Assembly (NCBI GenBank): GCA_024638545.1
Contig: JAHEKD010000072.1
Span: forward strand, 1 to 8,789
Direction: 5' to 3'
DNA: 8,789 nt
Origin: Gammaproteobacteria bacterium
GTDB taxonomy: Bacteria > Pseudomonadota > Gammaproteobacteria > Arenicellales > JAHEKD01
How positions within the stretch are numbered: the first letter of the stretch is position 1; each line of letters opens with the position of its first letter. A program made the position numbers and the translations under genes. The notes under the pieces are model-generated. The model saw only the letters and a list, made by a program, of their open reading frames with translations, was not told the DNA's origin and ran no database searches. Below, piece after piece: positions 1-6,593 of the stretch.

Positions 1-56
1 CACAGGGCGTGGCAAAGGACCGTCGCAGTAGTAGGGTGGTGAGAAATGCGGGCTAG
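1..56. repeat. Right end of a dispersed repeat, cut by the window edge
   Basis: These 56 bases recur at 7667-7722 with a single difference (A at 16, G at 7682). Similarity stops abruptly after CTAG at 53-56. The inner part carries GGTGAGAAATGCG (38-50), which in the complete copy is one arm of a 13-base terminal inverted repeat. This is therefore probably the right end of a second copy whose left part lies outside the window. The TAG stop codon of the leftward Sel1 gene (53-55, read on the minus strand) lies inside the shared sequence. Confidence 0.8.
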
Positions 57-601
57 TTCGACTGATCGAGAACAGCACTTAATAATTGATACTTCGCCAT
101 TGCTGACTGGGCAGCTTTTTTATACCAGAATTTGGCTTTGTAGAGATCTGGTTCAACGCCAACGCCATCAGAGTATAATCTGGCCAGATTATACTGCGCC
201 TCCGGCAAGTCACCTTGCGAGGCTTTAAGCCACCACTTGGCCGCAGATTTGTAGTTACCATTTTTTGCCATGATTACACCCAGACTAAACATTGCCGGTG
301 CATAGTTGCGCTTGGCGGCATTTAAATAATACTGGGTCGCCCTGGTGGTATCCACTGCGGTACCCAAACCTTTCTCAAACAGTTTTCCAATATTGTAATT
401 TAGTTCCGGTGAATCCGGCAGCGCCTTCAGTCCCTGTGTCCATAATGCTAATGCATTTTCGTAATTGCCTGCATTGAATTCGTCAATACCGGATTGCGCA
501 TATATAGGTTGACTTAAGGTCAGAGCAAGAATTATTGTTATTGTAGTAGTCTTTAGCCGTCTTAATTTTGTATCCCCTGTAAAGATCGGAAATATAGACA
601 T
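53..601 (-). CDS. Secreted Sel1-repeat (TPR-like) protein
   Basis: A 182-residue protein made mostly of Sel1-like repeats, the helix-turn-helix scaffold used for protein-protein contact; a specific partner cannot be named. A basic stretch (KLRRLK, 12-17) is followed by a hydrophobic segment (about 18-33) and a likely signal-peptidase site after PIYA (A35), so a periplasmic location is inferred. A TPR-like unit (about 38-65) has the EFNAGNYENALALW pattern. Three Sel1 units follow at about 67-98, 103-132 and 135-170, with the usual LG/LA-x-x-Y and A-x-x-W-Y/W-x-K-A-A signatures. ATG at 601 is the only in-frame start that keeps the signal peptide, but it has no clear ribosome binding site. A perfect TATAAT lies only 9-14 bases upstream. 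The stop codon lies in the repeat at the left edge. The gene follows the ureohydrolase gene by 136 bases and could partly depend on readthrough from it. Confidence 0.85.
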   Translation of the reverse strand: MSIFPIFTGDTKLRRLKTTTITIILALTLSQPIYAQSGIDEFNAGNYENALALWTQGLKALPDSPELNYNIGKLFEKGLGTAVDTTRATQYYLNAAKRNYAPAMFSLGVIMAKNGNYKSAAKWWLKASQGDLPEAQYNLARLYSDGVGVEPDLYKAKFWYKKAAQSAMAKYQLLSAVLDQSN

Positions 602-609
602 TCGTGCAA

Positions 610-615
610 ATTATA
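610..615 (-). promoter_or_regulatory. Possible -10 box close to the Sel1 gene start
   Basis: The minus strand reads TATAAT here, a perfect -10 hexamer. No good -35 is found at 16-18 bases; CTGTCA (630-635) matches 4 of 6 positions but the spacer is only 14. Transcription would begin about 2-3 bases before the ATG, giving a nearly leaderless message, which would fit the missing ribosome binding site. A chance match in AT-rich sequence is quite possible. Confidence 0.25.
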
Positions 616-667
616 ATTGTTACAGGAAATGACAGTCTATCACATGCTGCTGAGTGGCTGCATGTTT

Positions 668-698
668 AAAAACTGCCGGAAACTGTTATTTACAGCAG
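668..698 (-). terminator. Weak terminator candidate after the ureohydrolase gene
   Basis: On the minus strand CTGC (698-695) can pair with GCAG (676-673), enclosing a smaller CTGT/ACAG hairpin, and the outer stem is followed directly by five T (672-668). The stem is only 4 base pairs, so termination would be inefficient. Its position between the ureohydrolase stop and the Sel1 gene is right for an intrinsic terminator. Confidence 0.25.
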
Positions 699-737
699 AC
701 GATTGATGGTTAGTCGAAGCTATTGCGCCACACTCAC

Positions 738-1553
738 TCACCCGTCAATAATCATTCTTGCAAGAATTTCCTTTAGAAGTTTACCGCAGACCATGCTGGT
801 AATGCCGTTGAAATCGCGTGTGGGGTTGTATTCCACAATATCAGCGCCCACCAGCTGCCCTTTAAAAGTCTGAATGATAGTGAGGACGTCTCTGACAGAC
901 ATGCCACCCGGTTCATAGTGAGCAACACCCGGGGCAAAAGCCGGATCCAGGCAGTCGATATCCAGTGACAGATATACCGGACCCTCAAATTTAATGTCCT
1001 GCGGAATTCCATCTTTGAGTTCGAATATTTCCACACCAAATTTATCTGCCTGCTCACGGCCATGCCCGGTAACCGAGCGTATGCCTATCTGTACAAGCCT
1101 TGAGACCAAATCCTTTTCCATAATTCGGGCAAACGGACAGGCATGGGATTGTGGATTTCCATCCATCGAATCATATAAATCGGGATGCGCATCCAGATGC
1201 AGAATACTCAGTCCAGGATACTTATCGGCATAGGCGCGTACAACCGGGTAAGTAATTGAGTGATCACCGCCCAGTACGACAGTATGATTGTTCTGCTTCA
1301 ACAGGCCATCAACATGGGAATGGATCTCTTTCATTGCGGCATAGGAGTCGTCTATCTCTAAATCGCCGATATCCTCCCATTGAGATGATTCACCCAGGTC
1401 CAGTCCATTTTCTGCACACAAGTTGGAGGCGTGAGATTGAAATCCCTCTCTTATCAACTTTGGCGCTTGCGCAGCACCAAACATGAATGAAGAATTATCG
1501 TCAAAAGGTATGCCCAGCACATTGATAGATGTTGTCTGCGTTTTTTTAGTCAA
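738..1553 (-). CDS. Arginase/agmatinase-family ureohydrolase, plant-arginase-like
   Basis: A 271-residue cytoplasmic binuclear manganese hydrolase that removes urea from a guanidino substrate, either arginine (giving ornithine) or agmatine (giving putrescine). All metal-binding motifs are visible: GGDHS (H98), DAHPD (D121, H123, D125) and SLDIDCLDP (D198, D200). The full length matches the family. The C-terminal part (APGV-x-H-x-EPGG at 207-217, then RDVL and LVGADIVEYNPTRD at 235-247) resembles, from memory, plant arginases more than the APGTGTPEPGG form of typical bacterial SpeB, so the substrate is left open. The start is TTG at 1553, with AGGAAGG about four bases upstream (1557-1563) as a good ribosome binding site; the reading frame enters conserved sequence (VLGIPFDDNSS) at residue 12. 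No polyamine or arginine-pathway gene is adjacent. Catalytic residues are intact and nothing suggests decay. Confidence 0.87.
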   Translation of the reverse strand: MTKKTQTTSINVLGIPFDDNSSFMFGAAQAPKLIREGFQSHASNLCAENGLDLGESSQWEDIGDLEIDDSYAAMKEIHSHVDGLLKQNNHTVVLGGDHSITYPVVRAYADKYPGLSILHLDAHPDLYDSMDGNPQSHACPFARIMEKDLVSRLVQIGIRSVTGHGREQADKFGVEIFELKDGIPQDIKFEGPVYLSLDIDCLDPAFAPGVAHYEPGGMSVRDVLTIIQTFKGQLVGADIVEYNPTRDFNGITSMVCGKLLKEILARMIIDG

Positions 1554-1874
1554 TTACCTTCCTCAATTTGATTATAAAGTTTAACCCACTGTTATAGTTT
1601 CTTATTATTGATGTAAATTTTAATTGATCTAGTCTCAAATTTCTCTATCCTATGCCCTGGCCGGTAAGTAATCAAGTAACCCAATATCATGCTCGAGACA
1701 AGCATCGATTTAAAAACGATGCCATACATACTAAAAGATTTAAAGAAACTTTCTGAGTATTAAATCCAGATAGAACTCGCGAAATTAACGGTTTATGCAA
1801 TTATTTTTATCCAGGCAATTATATTCCAAGCAAGAATTTATAAATAGTATTTAATTTAACTTTATCAAAAAACG
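1554..1874. other. AT-rich intergenic spacer without a gene
   Basis: About 320 bases between the ampG stop and the ureohydrolase start with no credible reading frame on either strand. It is visibly richer in A and T than its flanks. It holds a weak terminator for ampG at its right end, a -10 candidate for the ureohydrolase at its left end, and two overlapping small inverted repeats in the middle: ATGCT/AGCAT at 1689-1705 and GCATCG/CGATGC at 1702-1722. These share the AGCAT bases and so exclude each other. I recognise no riboswitch or known small RNA. Confidence 0.5.
1571..1576 (-). promoter_or_regulatory. Possible -10 box for the ureohydrolase gene
   Basis: The minus strand reads TATAAT here, 18-23 bases before the TTG start. 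Transcription would begin near 1564, leaving a very short leader that still holds the AGGAAGG ribosome binding site. No recognisable -35 lies at the expected distance (about 1593-1600 reads AAACTATA on the minus strand). Confidence 0.3.
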
Positions 1875-1887
1875 CTACGCTTGCGTA
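1867..1887 (-). terminator. Short hairpin plus T-run overlapping the ampG stop
   Basis: On the minus strand TACGC (1887-1883) pairs with GCGTA (1880-1876) around a two-base loop, followed after GCG by six T (1872-1867). The 5-base stem is short and its loop tight, so this is a weak intrinsic terminator at best. It spans the last codons and stop of ampG, the expected place for the end of the xth-ampG transcript. Confidence 0.35.
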
Positions 1888-3236
1888 TTTGAGCCCTTGA
1901 ATTTATGTTTTCGGGTTAAATAGAGAATCAGGCCTATTGCCGGAATCCCCAGCAAAGCGGCATAAACGAAAAAAGAAGCATAGCCAAATTGATCTACAAT
2001 AATGCCTGAAAAACCGCCAATGAATTTTGCCGGCAAGGTCATTAATGAGCTGAATAATGCATATTGAGTCGCCGTATAGGCGGTGTTGGTCAGGCTTGAT
2101 AAATAGGCGATAAAAGCAGATACGGCAATACCGCCGCTGATGTTATCAGCGCTGATCACTACAGCCAATCCGTAAATGCTTGGTTTAATGACGGCCAGCC
2201 AGGCGAACAGTAAATTGGTAATGACAACCATGAACGCCCCAAGTAACAGCGGCCTGGACAGACCGTACTTAGCGACTAGTATGCCGCCCAGTCCGGCACC
2301 CAGTATGGTCATGAAGAAACCAAAAAACTTGGTCACAAATGCAATTTCCTGAAGACTAAAGCCTAAATCAATATAAAACGGGTTCGCCATAACGCCCATG
2401 GTTATATCACTGATTCTGAATACACTGATAAAAAGCAATATAACCAGGGCCAGCACGCCATTTCTGTTAAAAAAATCTCGAAATGGATTAATGACCGCCG
2501 GGATAAACCAGGCAATTGCGTTGCAAATAAAACCCGGCAGCCCCGGATATTGTTGCTTAACTTTATCTTTGACTAAATTTTTTTCATCTATACGTTGCTT
2601 CGAAGCCTGCGGCTCATGAATGAGCAATGTGGTAACGATTCCGATCAGCATTAATGCTGCCATAGTGAAATAAGCTATTGACCAGCTGGCCAGATCAGCA
2701 ATATAAAGCGCACCGGCGCCTGCCATTAATAATGCCAGACGATATCCTAATATATATGACGCCGCCATTGCACCCTGGAAATCAACAGGTGCTGATTCTA
2801 TACGATATGCATCAATGGTGATGTCCTGCGTTGCCGAGGAAAATGCAACCAGCAAACCAAAAACAGCAATCCAGTATAGCTGTGATTTCGGATCCGTCAT
2901 CGCAATCAGAATAAGACCCAGTGCAATTCCGGTTTGTGCCAAAATCATCCAGCTTCGTCGACGTCCAAGCCATCCTGCTAGCCCTGGTAAATTAACGCTG
3001 TCCACAACCGGTGCCCAGAAAACCTTAATCGAGTAGGTAATACCAATCCAGCTAAAAAAACCTATTGTACTTCGACTCACATCTTCAGTTCTGAGCCATG
3101 CAGATAACGTCGTAAACACTAACAAAAATGGTAACCCGGCTGAAAATCCCAGGAATAATAGCGTTATTACCCTTGGATTCCGATAAAGGGCAAGTAATTC
3201 GACAAAAGTTTTTTTCGATTCAGAAGCTGAAGTCAT
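1875..3236 (-). CDS. ampG: AmpG-family muropeptide permease
   Basis: A 453-residue major-facilitator permease of the AmpG group. In studied members it imports GlcNAc-1,6-anhydroMurNAc peptides across the inner membrane for cell-wall recycling, which in some species also sets AmpC beta-lactamase induction. Features fitting AmpG: LLFLGFSAGLPFLLVF in the first membrane segment (26-41), SIKVFWAPVVDSV (69-81) before the basic loop GRRRSWM (91-97), and the acidic TQDITIDAYRIE segment (136-147). At least twelve hydrophobic helices follow the usual pattern, with a polar central loop (about 208-228, rich in K and D). Length is somewhat below the 491 residues of the E. coli protein. The ATG at 3236 lies inside the end of xth (17-base overlap) and has no strong ribosome binding site, so translation is probably coupled to xth. 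It pairs functionally with the slt gene at 4699, which makes the likely substrate. Confidence 0.88.
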   Translation of the reverse strand: MTSASESKKTFVELLALYRNPRVITLLFLGFSAGLPFLLVFTTLSAWLRTEDVSRSTIGFFSWIGITYSIKVFWAPVVDSVNLPGLAGWLGRRRSWMILAQTGIALGLILIAMTDPKSQLYWIAVFGLLVAFSSATQDITIDAYRIESAPVDFQGAMAASYILGYRLALLMAGAGALYIADLASWSIAYFTMAALMLIGIVTTLLIHEPQASKQRIDEKNLVKDKVKQQYPGLPGFICNAIAWFIPAVINPFRDFFNRNGVLALVILLFISVFRISDITMGVMANPFYIDLGFSLQEIAFVTKFFGFFMTILGAGLGGILVAKYGLSRPLLLGAFMVVITNLLFAWLAVIKPSIYGLAVVISADNISGGIAVSAFIAYLSSLTNTAYTATQYALFSSLMTLPAKFIGGFSGIIVDQFGYASFFVYAALLGIPAIGLILYLTRKHKFKGSNTQA

Positions 3237-3993
3237 ATTCGATGGTCAATGGTGCATGATCTGAAAAACGTTCGTCCTTATAAATTTGTACCGAACGAGC
3301 CGTTTCGGCAATTTTAGGGGTCGTAATATGATAATCTATGCGCCAGCCTGTATTGTTTGCCCAGGCCTGACCCCGGTTTGACCACCAGGTATACTGGTTT
3401 TCGGCCTGGTCTAAAATTCTAAAGGTATCAACATAGCCCGCTTCATCAAACACCCAGTCGAGCCAGGCGCGCTCTTCAGGCAAAAACCCGGAATTCTTTT
3501 GATTTGAACGCCAGTTTTTTATATCAATTTTCTTGTGGGCTATATTCCAGTCACCGCAAATAATAATCTCGCGGTGCTGTTGGCGCATCTTTTTTAACAC
3601 AGGCTCAAGTCTTGCCATAACGTCATATTTGAATGACTGGCGAATATCGCCACTGGTTCCTGATGGCAGGTAAAGTGATATTACGCTTAACTTATCATAA
3701 TCCGCCTGGATCCAGCGCCCTTCTGAATCGACATCCGTCCAGCCTAATCCCTTTATGACTTTTTCAGGTTGATGACGAGTGTAAATCGCAACGCCGCTGT
3801 AGCCCTTTTTCAATGCATCATGGAAATAGTTGAAATATCCACTGGGATGAAAGAGTTCATCGGCAAGTTGATGCTGCTGGGCTTTAGTTTCCTGAAAGCA
3901 CAGCACGTCTGGTGAAGTTCGGGAAATCCACTCAAACAGGCCTTTTCGGGCTGCCGCTCTAATGCCATTTAAGTTAAGCGATACAATTTTCAA
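3220..3993 (-). CDS. xth: Exodeoxyribonuclease III (Crc/ExoIII branch, catalytically intact)
   Basis: A 257-residue member of the exonuclease-endonuclease-phosphatase fold. Such enzymes cut 5' of abasic sites and act as a 3'-5' exonuclease in base-excision repair. Residues matching the E. coli active site are all visible: N7 (SLNLNGIRA), E35 (CFQETKAQ), Y108 (SLYLPSG), D148 and N150 (CGDWN), and D245-H246 (FSDHAPL). The overall wording (RAAARKGLFEWI, GFLPEERAWLDWVFDEAGY, WWSNRGQAW, GWRIDYHI) closely recalls the Pseudomonas Crc protein, which keeps the fold but has lost catalytic residues, and crc also lies beside pyrE in Pseudomonas. The intact residues argue for a real nuclease here. The start is TTG at 3993, with AGGA at 4001-4004 seven bases upstream; the next residues (KIVSLNLNG) are the conserved N-terminus, so no later start fits. 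It is followed by overlapping ampG. Confidence 0.92.
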   Translation of the reverse strand: MKIVSLNLNGIRAAARKGLFEWISRTSPDVLCFQETKAQQHQLADELFHPSGYFNYFHDALKKGYSGVAIYTRHQPEKVIKGLGWTDVDSEGRWIQADYDKLSVISLYLPSGTSGDIRQSFKYDVMARLEPVLKKMRQQHREIIICGDWNIAHKKIDIKNWRSNQKNSGFLPEERAWLDWVFDEAGYVDTFRILDQAENQYTWWSNRGQAWANNTGWRIDYHITTPKIAETARSVQIYKDERFSDHAPLTIEYDFSF

Positions 3994-4049
3994 AACGATG
4001 TCCTATATAATAGGGTCCATATGATAAACCATAAACAAACATAAAAGTT
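3994..4049. promoter_or_regulatory. Divergent promoter region between xth and pyrE
   Basis: Only 56 bases separate two divergent starts, so this segment and the adjoining xth 5' end must hold both promoters. TATATAATA (4004-4012) gives TATAAT for the plus strand (4006-4011) and TATTAT for the minus strand (4012-4007), so one AT-rich core could serve both directions. Neither has a convincing -35. The AGGA of xth lies at 4001-4004. pyrE itself has no clear ribosome binding site in the AAACATAAAAGTT before its ATG. Confidence 0.45.
4021..4044 (+). other. Seven-codon mini reading frame upstream of pyrE
   Basis: ATG at 4021 opens MINHKQT and stops at TAA 4042-4044, five bases before the pyrE ATG and in another frame. 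AGGG (4012-4015) sits five bases upstream as a possible ribosome binding site, better than anything in front of pyrE. It could feed ribosomes to pyrE by re-initiation. However, if transcription starts from the TATAAT at 4006-4011 the AGGG would not be in the message, so chance is the simpler explanation. Confidence 0.2.
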
Positions 4050-4706
4050 ATGCACGCCTTCCAGGAACAGTTTATTCGTTTTTCCCTGGATCATGAGGTG
4101 CTCAAATTTGGTGAATTTACGCTAAAGTCCGGGCGAATCAGCCCCTATTTCTTCAATGCAGGCCTTTTTAATGATGGTGAGAGCCTCTCTAAACTGGCTG
4201 GCTTTTATGCACAAACACTGATAGAGCACCATGAACAGGATTTTATGCTCTACGGACCAGCATACAAAGGTATTCCACTTGCTGCAGCAACGGCAATGTC
4301 ACTGTCCTTGAACCACCACCTGAGGATTCCATACGCTTTCAACCGCAAGGAAATCAAGGATCATGGAGAAGGCGGGCAGCTGATAGGCGCCCCTTTGCAG
4401 GGACGTGTGATTATAGTCGATGACGTGATTACAGCTGGCATATCTGTTGGCGAATCAGTCGACATTATTAACGCGCATAATGCACAGACTGGGGCTGTGT
4501 TGATTGGGCTGGATCGACAGGAAAAAACTGAGCATAGTGAACTCTCGGCGGTGATGAGAATCAATCGGGATTATGGCATTCCTGTTTACAGCGTGATTAA
4601 TATGGCATTACTGATAGAATACCTCACTAACGATGATAAATATGAACGTTATTTACCAAAAATGCATGATTATCAAGCTCAATACGGCGCGCGCGTCGAT
4701 GCGTGA
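4050..4706 (+). CDS. pyrE: Orotate phosphoribosyltransferase
   Basis: A 218-residue cytoplasmic enzyme that joins orotate to PRPP to give orotidine 5'-monophosphate, the fifth step of pyrimidine synthesis. The signature residues are in place: FTLKSGRISPYFFNAG (23-38, with K26), the AYKGIPL segment (71-77), the mobile loop FNRKEIKDHGEGG (97-109, with R99, K100, K103, H105) contributed across the dimer, and the PRPP loop VIIVDDVITAG (120-130, D124-D125). Length agrees with the 213-residue E. coli enzyme. ATG at 4050 is the only upstream candidate in frame and matches the family N-terminus. It is first in a tight rightward set: its last 8 bases overlap the likely start of slt. The divergent neighbour is the ExoIII gene. 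Confidence 0.96.
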   Translation: MHAFQEQFIRFSLDHEVLKFGEFTLKSGRISPYFFNAGLFNDGESLSKLAGFYAQTLIEHHEQDFMLYGPAYKGIPLAAATAMSLSLNHHLRIPYAFNRKEIKDHGEGGQLIGAPLQGRVIIVDDVITAGISVGESVDIINAHNAQTGAVLIGLDRQEKTEHSELSAVMRINRDYGIPVYSVINMALLIEYLTNDDKYERYLPKMHDYQAQYGARVDA

Positions 4707-6591
4707 TTTCATATACACACTGGTATTATGCGGTCTCGTTGGCTTTGCAGGCCTGATATATGCATCACCAAAAAACTATCACGATGCCAAACAGGCATTA
4801 TCGATACAGGACTACACCACCTACCGTGCACAGCTGGAACGTATGGGTGACTACATACTTAAGCCACTGATTGAATCACAGTATCTCCTTGACCACATTG
4901 ACTCGGTAAAGTCCGTCGAAATTGAAACATTCCTGGATGAAAACTCAGATGCCTATCCCAGCAGGCAGTTGCGCATCGCGTATCTTAATCATTTATACAG
5001 CAGAAACGATAAAAATAGATTCCAGCAGATTTACAAACCTGATGTGAACGATATCAACCTCGAATGTATTTATCTGACAAACTGGTTAGCAGATAACGAA
5101 ATAAACGATGAGAAAGACCTGCGTATAGAACAGCTATGGCTGACAGCCAGTTCGAGACCCGACAGCTGCAGCCCGCTTTTCAAGCAATGGAAGAAACTTG
5201 GAAAACTGACCAATGAACGAATATGGGGACGAATAAATATTGCGATGGCCAGAGGTCGTTACCAGCTGGCCAGATACCTCGCAAAACAGCACCTGACATC
5301 CAGGCAGAAAAATAGTGTGGACCTGTGGATTGAAGTTAAAAAAGATCCATCAGGTAAGCTCAGCTCAACCCGATTTTTAAACACGCCTTTGGCGGGGAAG
5401 ATTATTGCTGACGGCCTGGAGGAAATTGCCAGAGGCAATCCAGCCGAGGCAGACAAACTTTGGCAGAAATTGAAAAGGTCAAACGAGAATCTGAGCGCGT
5501 TTGAATCATTGGTTTATGCCGGCATTGGCTTCAGGGCCGCAATCAATCATCACGACTACGCGTCACACTACCTGAAAAAAGCATCTTTTGAGAAGCAGAA
5601 AGTGCGTCACTGGGCCATCAGAAGCGCTGCGCGCGAACAAAACTGGGAAGCGTTAATCGATTTTTTTTCGCGCCTGGACGAATCCGAACAAATTTCACTG
5701 GACTGGCGCTACTGGCAGGCCCGTGCGCTTGAACGAACGGACAGGCAAAAGCATGCACAGGCCATCTATAGTGAAATCTCAACACAACGTGATTTTTACA
5801 GCTTTTTGGCAGCCGACCGAATCGACGGCGAATACCAGATGAATAACAGGCCCATAGAAGAACCAACCGATGAACTTGAAAATTCGCGCGCGTTTCAGAT
5901 TGCCAGAGAACTCTATCGAGTTGAAGACGCCAGCTATATGCGCCGCCAGTGGCAATGGGCCATTCGCAACCTTGATCAGAAGGAACTTCTGGCGGCCGCC
6001 AAAATTGCATCAAACTGGGGCTTTCACGATCGCGCCATCATAACTGCAGGAAAGGCCAGATATCTGGATGATGTTGATTTGCGATTTCCGCTTATTCACA
6101 GGAACACAGTGGTTTATCAGGCGAGGCAAAACCAGTTGCCTCAAGCCTATGTTTACAGCATCATGCGACAGGAGAGTGCGTTTATTGAAAACGTTAAGTC
6201 TCCTGCAGGAGCGCTGGGATTAATGCAAATTATGCCGTCTACCGGCAAATTGATATGGAAAAAGCAAAAAAGAGCCAACTATCGATCATCAAGGCTTCTT
6301 GATCCAGACACCAATATCGCCGCGGGATCATTCTATCTTCGCGATATGCTCAATCTTTTTGACGGACATTATGCCCTGGCCACTGCGGCCTACAATGCCG
6401 GACCCGGCAGGCCCAAAAAATGGCGGGCAAAATACGCGCTTGATGCAGATATCTGGATCGAAAATATTCCGTTTAGGGAAACCCGCGGCTATGTTAAAAA
6501 CGTACTGACGTACAAAGCCATCTATGATCATAAACTCGGTAACAAAAACGAGCGAATCAGTAAACTGTTACCAAAAGTCAATGCAGGATAA
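4699..6591 (+). CDS. slt: Soluble lytic murein transglycosylase (Slt70 family)
   Basis: A periplasmic enzyme that cleaves the MurNAc-GlcNAc bond of peptidoglycan and leaves 1,6-anhydro-MurNAc ends. From this start it has 630 residues, near the 645 of E. coli Slt70. It opens with a signal peptide (hydrophobic core within about residues 5-20, likely cut after IYA near 22). A long helical region follows, as in the Slt70 ring-shaped superhelix (about 23-460), and then the C-terminal lysozyme-like domain. That domain holds MRQESAF with catalytic glutamate E492, GALGLMQIMPST (about 501-512), AAYNAGPGR (Y565, N566) and NIPFRETRGYV. The frame is open back to ATG 4633, with other ATGs at 4642 and 4666. 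I prefer 4699 because it puts the signal peptide at the extreme N-terminus and gives an 8-base overlap (ATGCGTGA) with pyrE; 4666 also gives a usable signal peptide. No start has a strong ribosome binding site, which suggests coupling to pyrE. Confidence 0.93.
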   Translation: MRDFIYTLVLCGLVGFAGLIYASPKNYHDAKQALSIQDYTTYRAQLERMGDYILKPLIESQYLLDHIDSVKSVEIETFLDENSDAYPSRQLRIAYLNHLYSRNDKNRFQQIYKPDVNDINLECIYLTNWLADNEINDEKDLRIEQLWLTASSRPDSCSPLFKQWKKLGKLTNERIWGRINIAMARGRYQLARYLAKQHLTSRQKNSVDLWIEVKKDPSGKLSSTRFLNTPLAGKIIADGLEEIARGNPAEADKLWQKLKRSNENLSAFESLVYAGIGFRAAINHHDYASHYLKKASFEKQKVRHWAIRSAAREQNWEALIDFFSRLDESEQISLDWRYWQARALERTDRQKHAQAIYSEISTQRDFYSFLAADRIDGEYQMNNRPIEEPTDELENSRAFQIARELYRVEDASYMRRQWQWAIRNLDQKELLAAAKIASNWGFHDRAIITAGKARYLDDVDLRFPLIHRNTVVYQARQNQLPQAYVYSIMRQESAFIENVKSPAGALGLMQIMPSTGKLIWKKQKRANYRSSRLLDPDTNIAAGSFYLRDMLNLFDGHYALATAAYNAGPGRPKKWRAKYALDADIWIENIPFRETRGYVKNVLTYKAIYDHKLGNKNERISKLLPKVNAG

Positions 6592-6593
6592 TA

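Noticed and set aside
46..228. Plus-strand 60-codon frame starting in the left repeat
   Set aside because: It is antisense to the Sel1-repeat gene, and most of it lies in conserved Sel1 coding sequence.
641..664. Inverted repeat ACATGC ... GCATGT between the Sel1 and ureohydrolase genes
   Set aside because: The stem is interrupted by a mismatch and on the minus strand, where both genes are read, it is not followed by T. I see no function, and short inverted repeats of this quality are common.
5618..6013. Minus-strand 131-codon frame within slt
   Set aside because: It is fully antisense to the well-supported Slt coding sequence and its translation has no recognisable domain or start signal.
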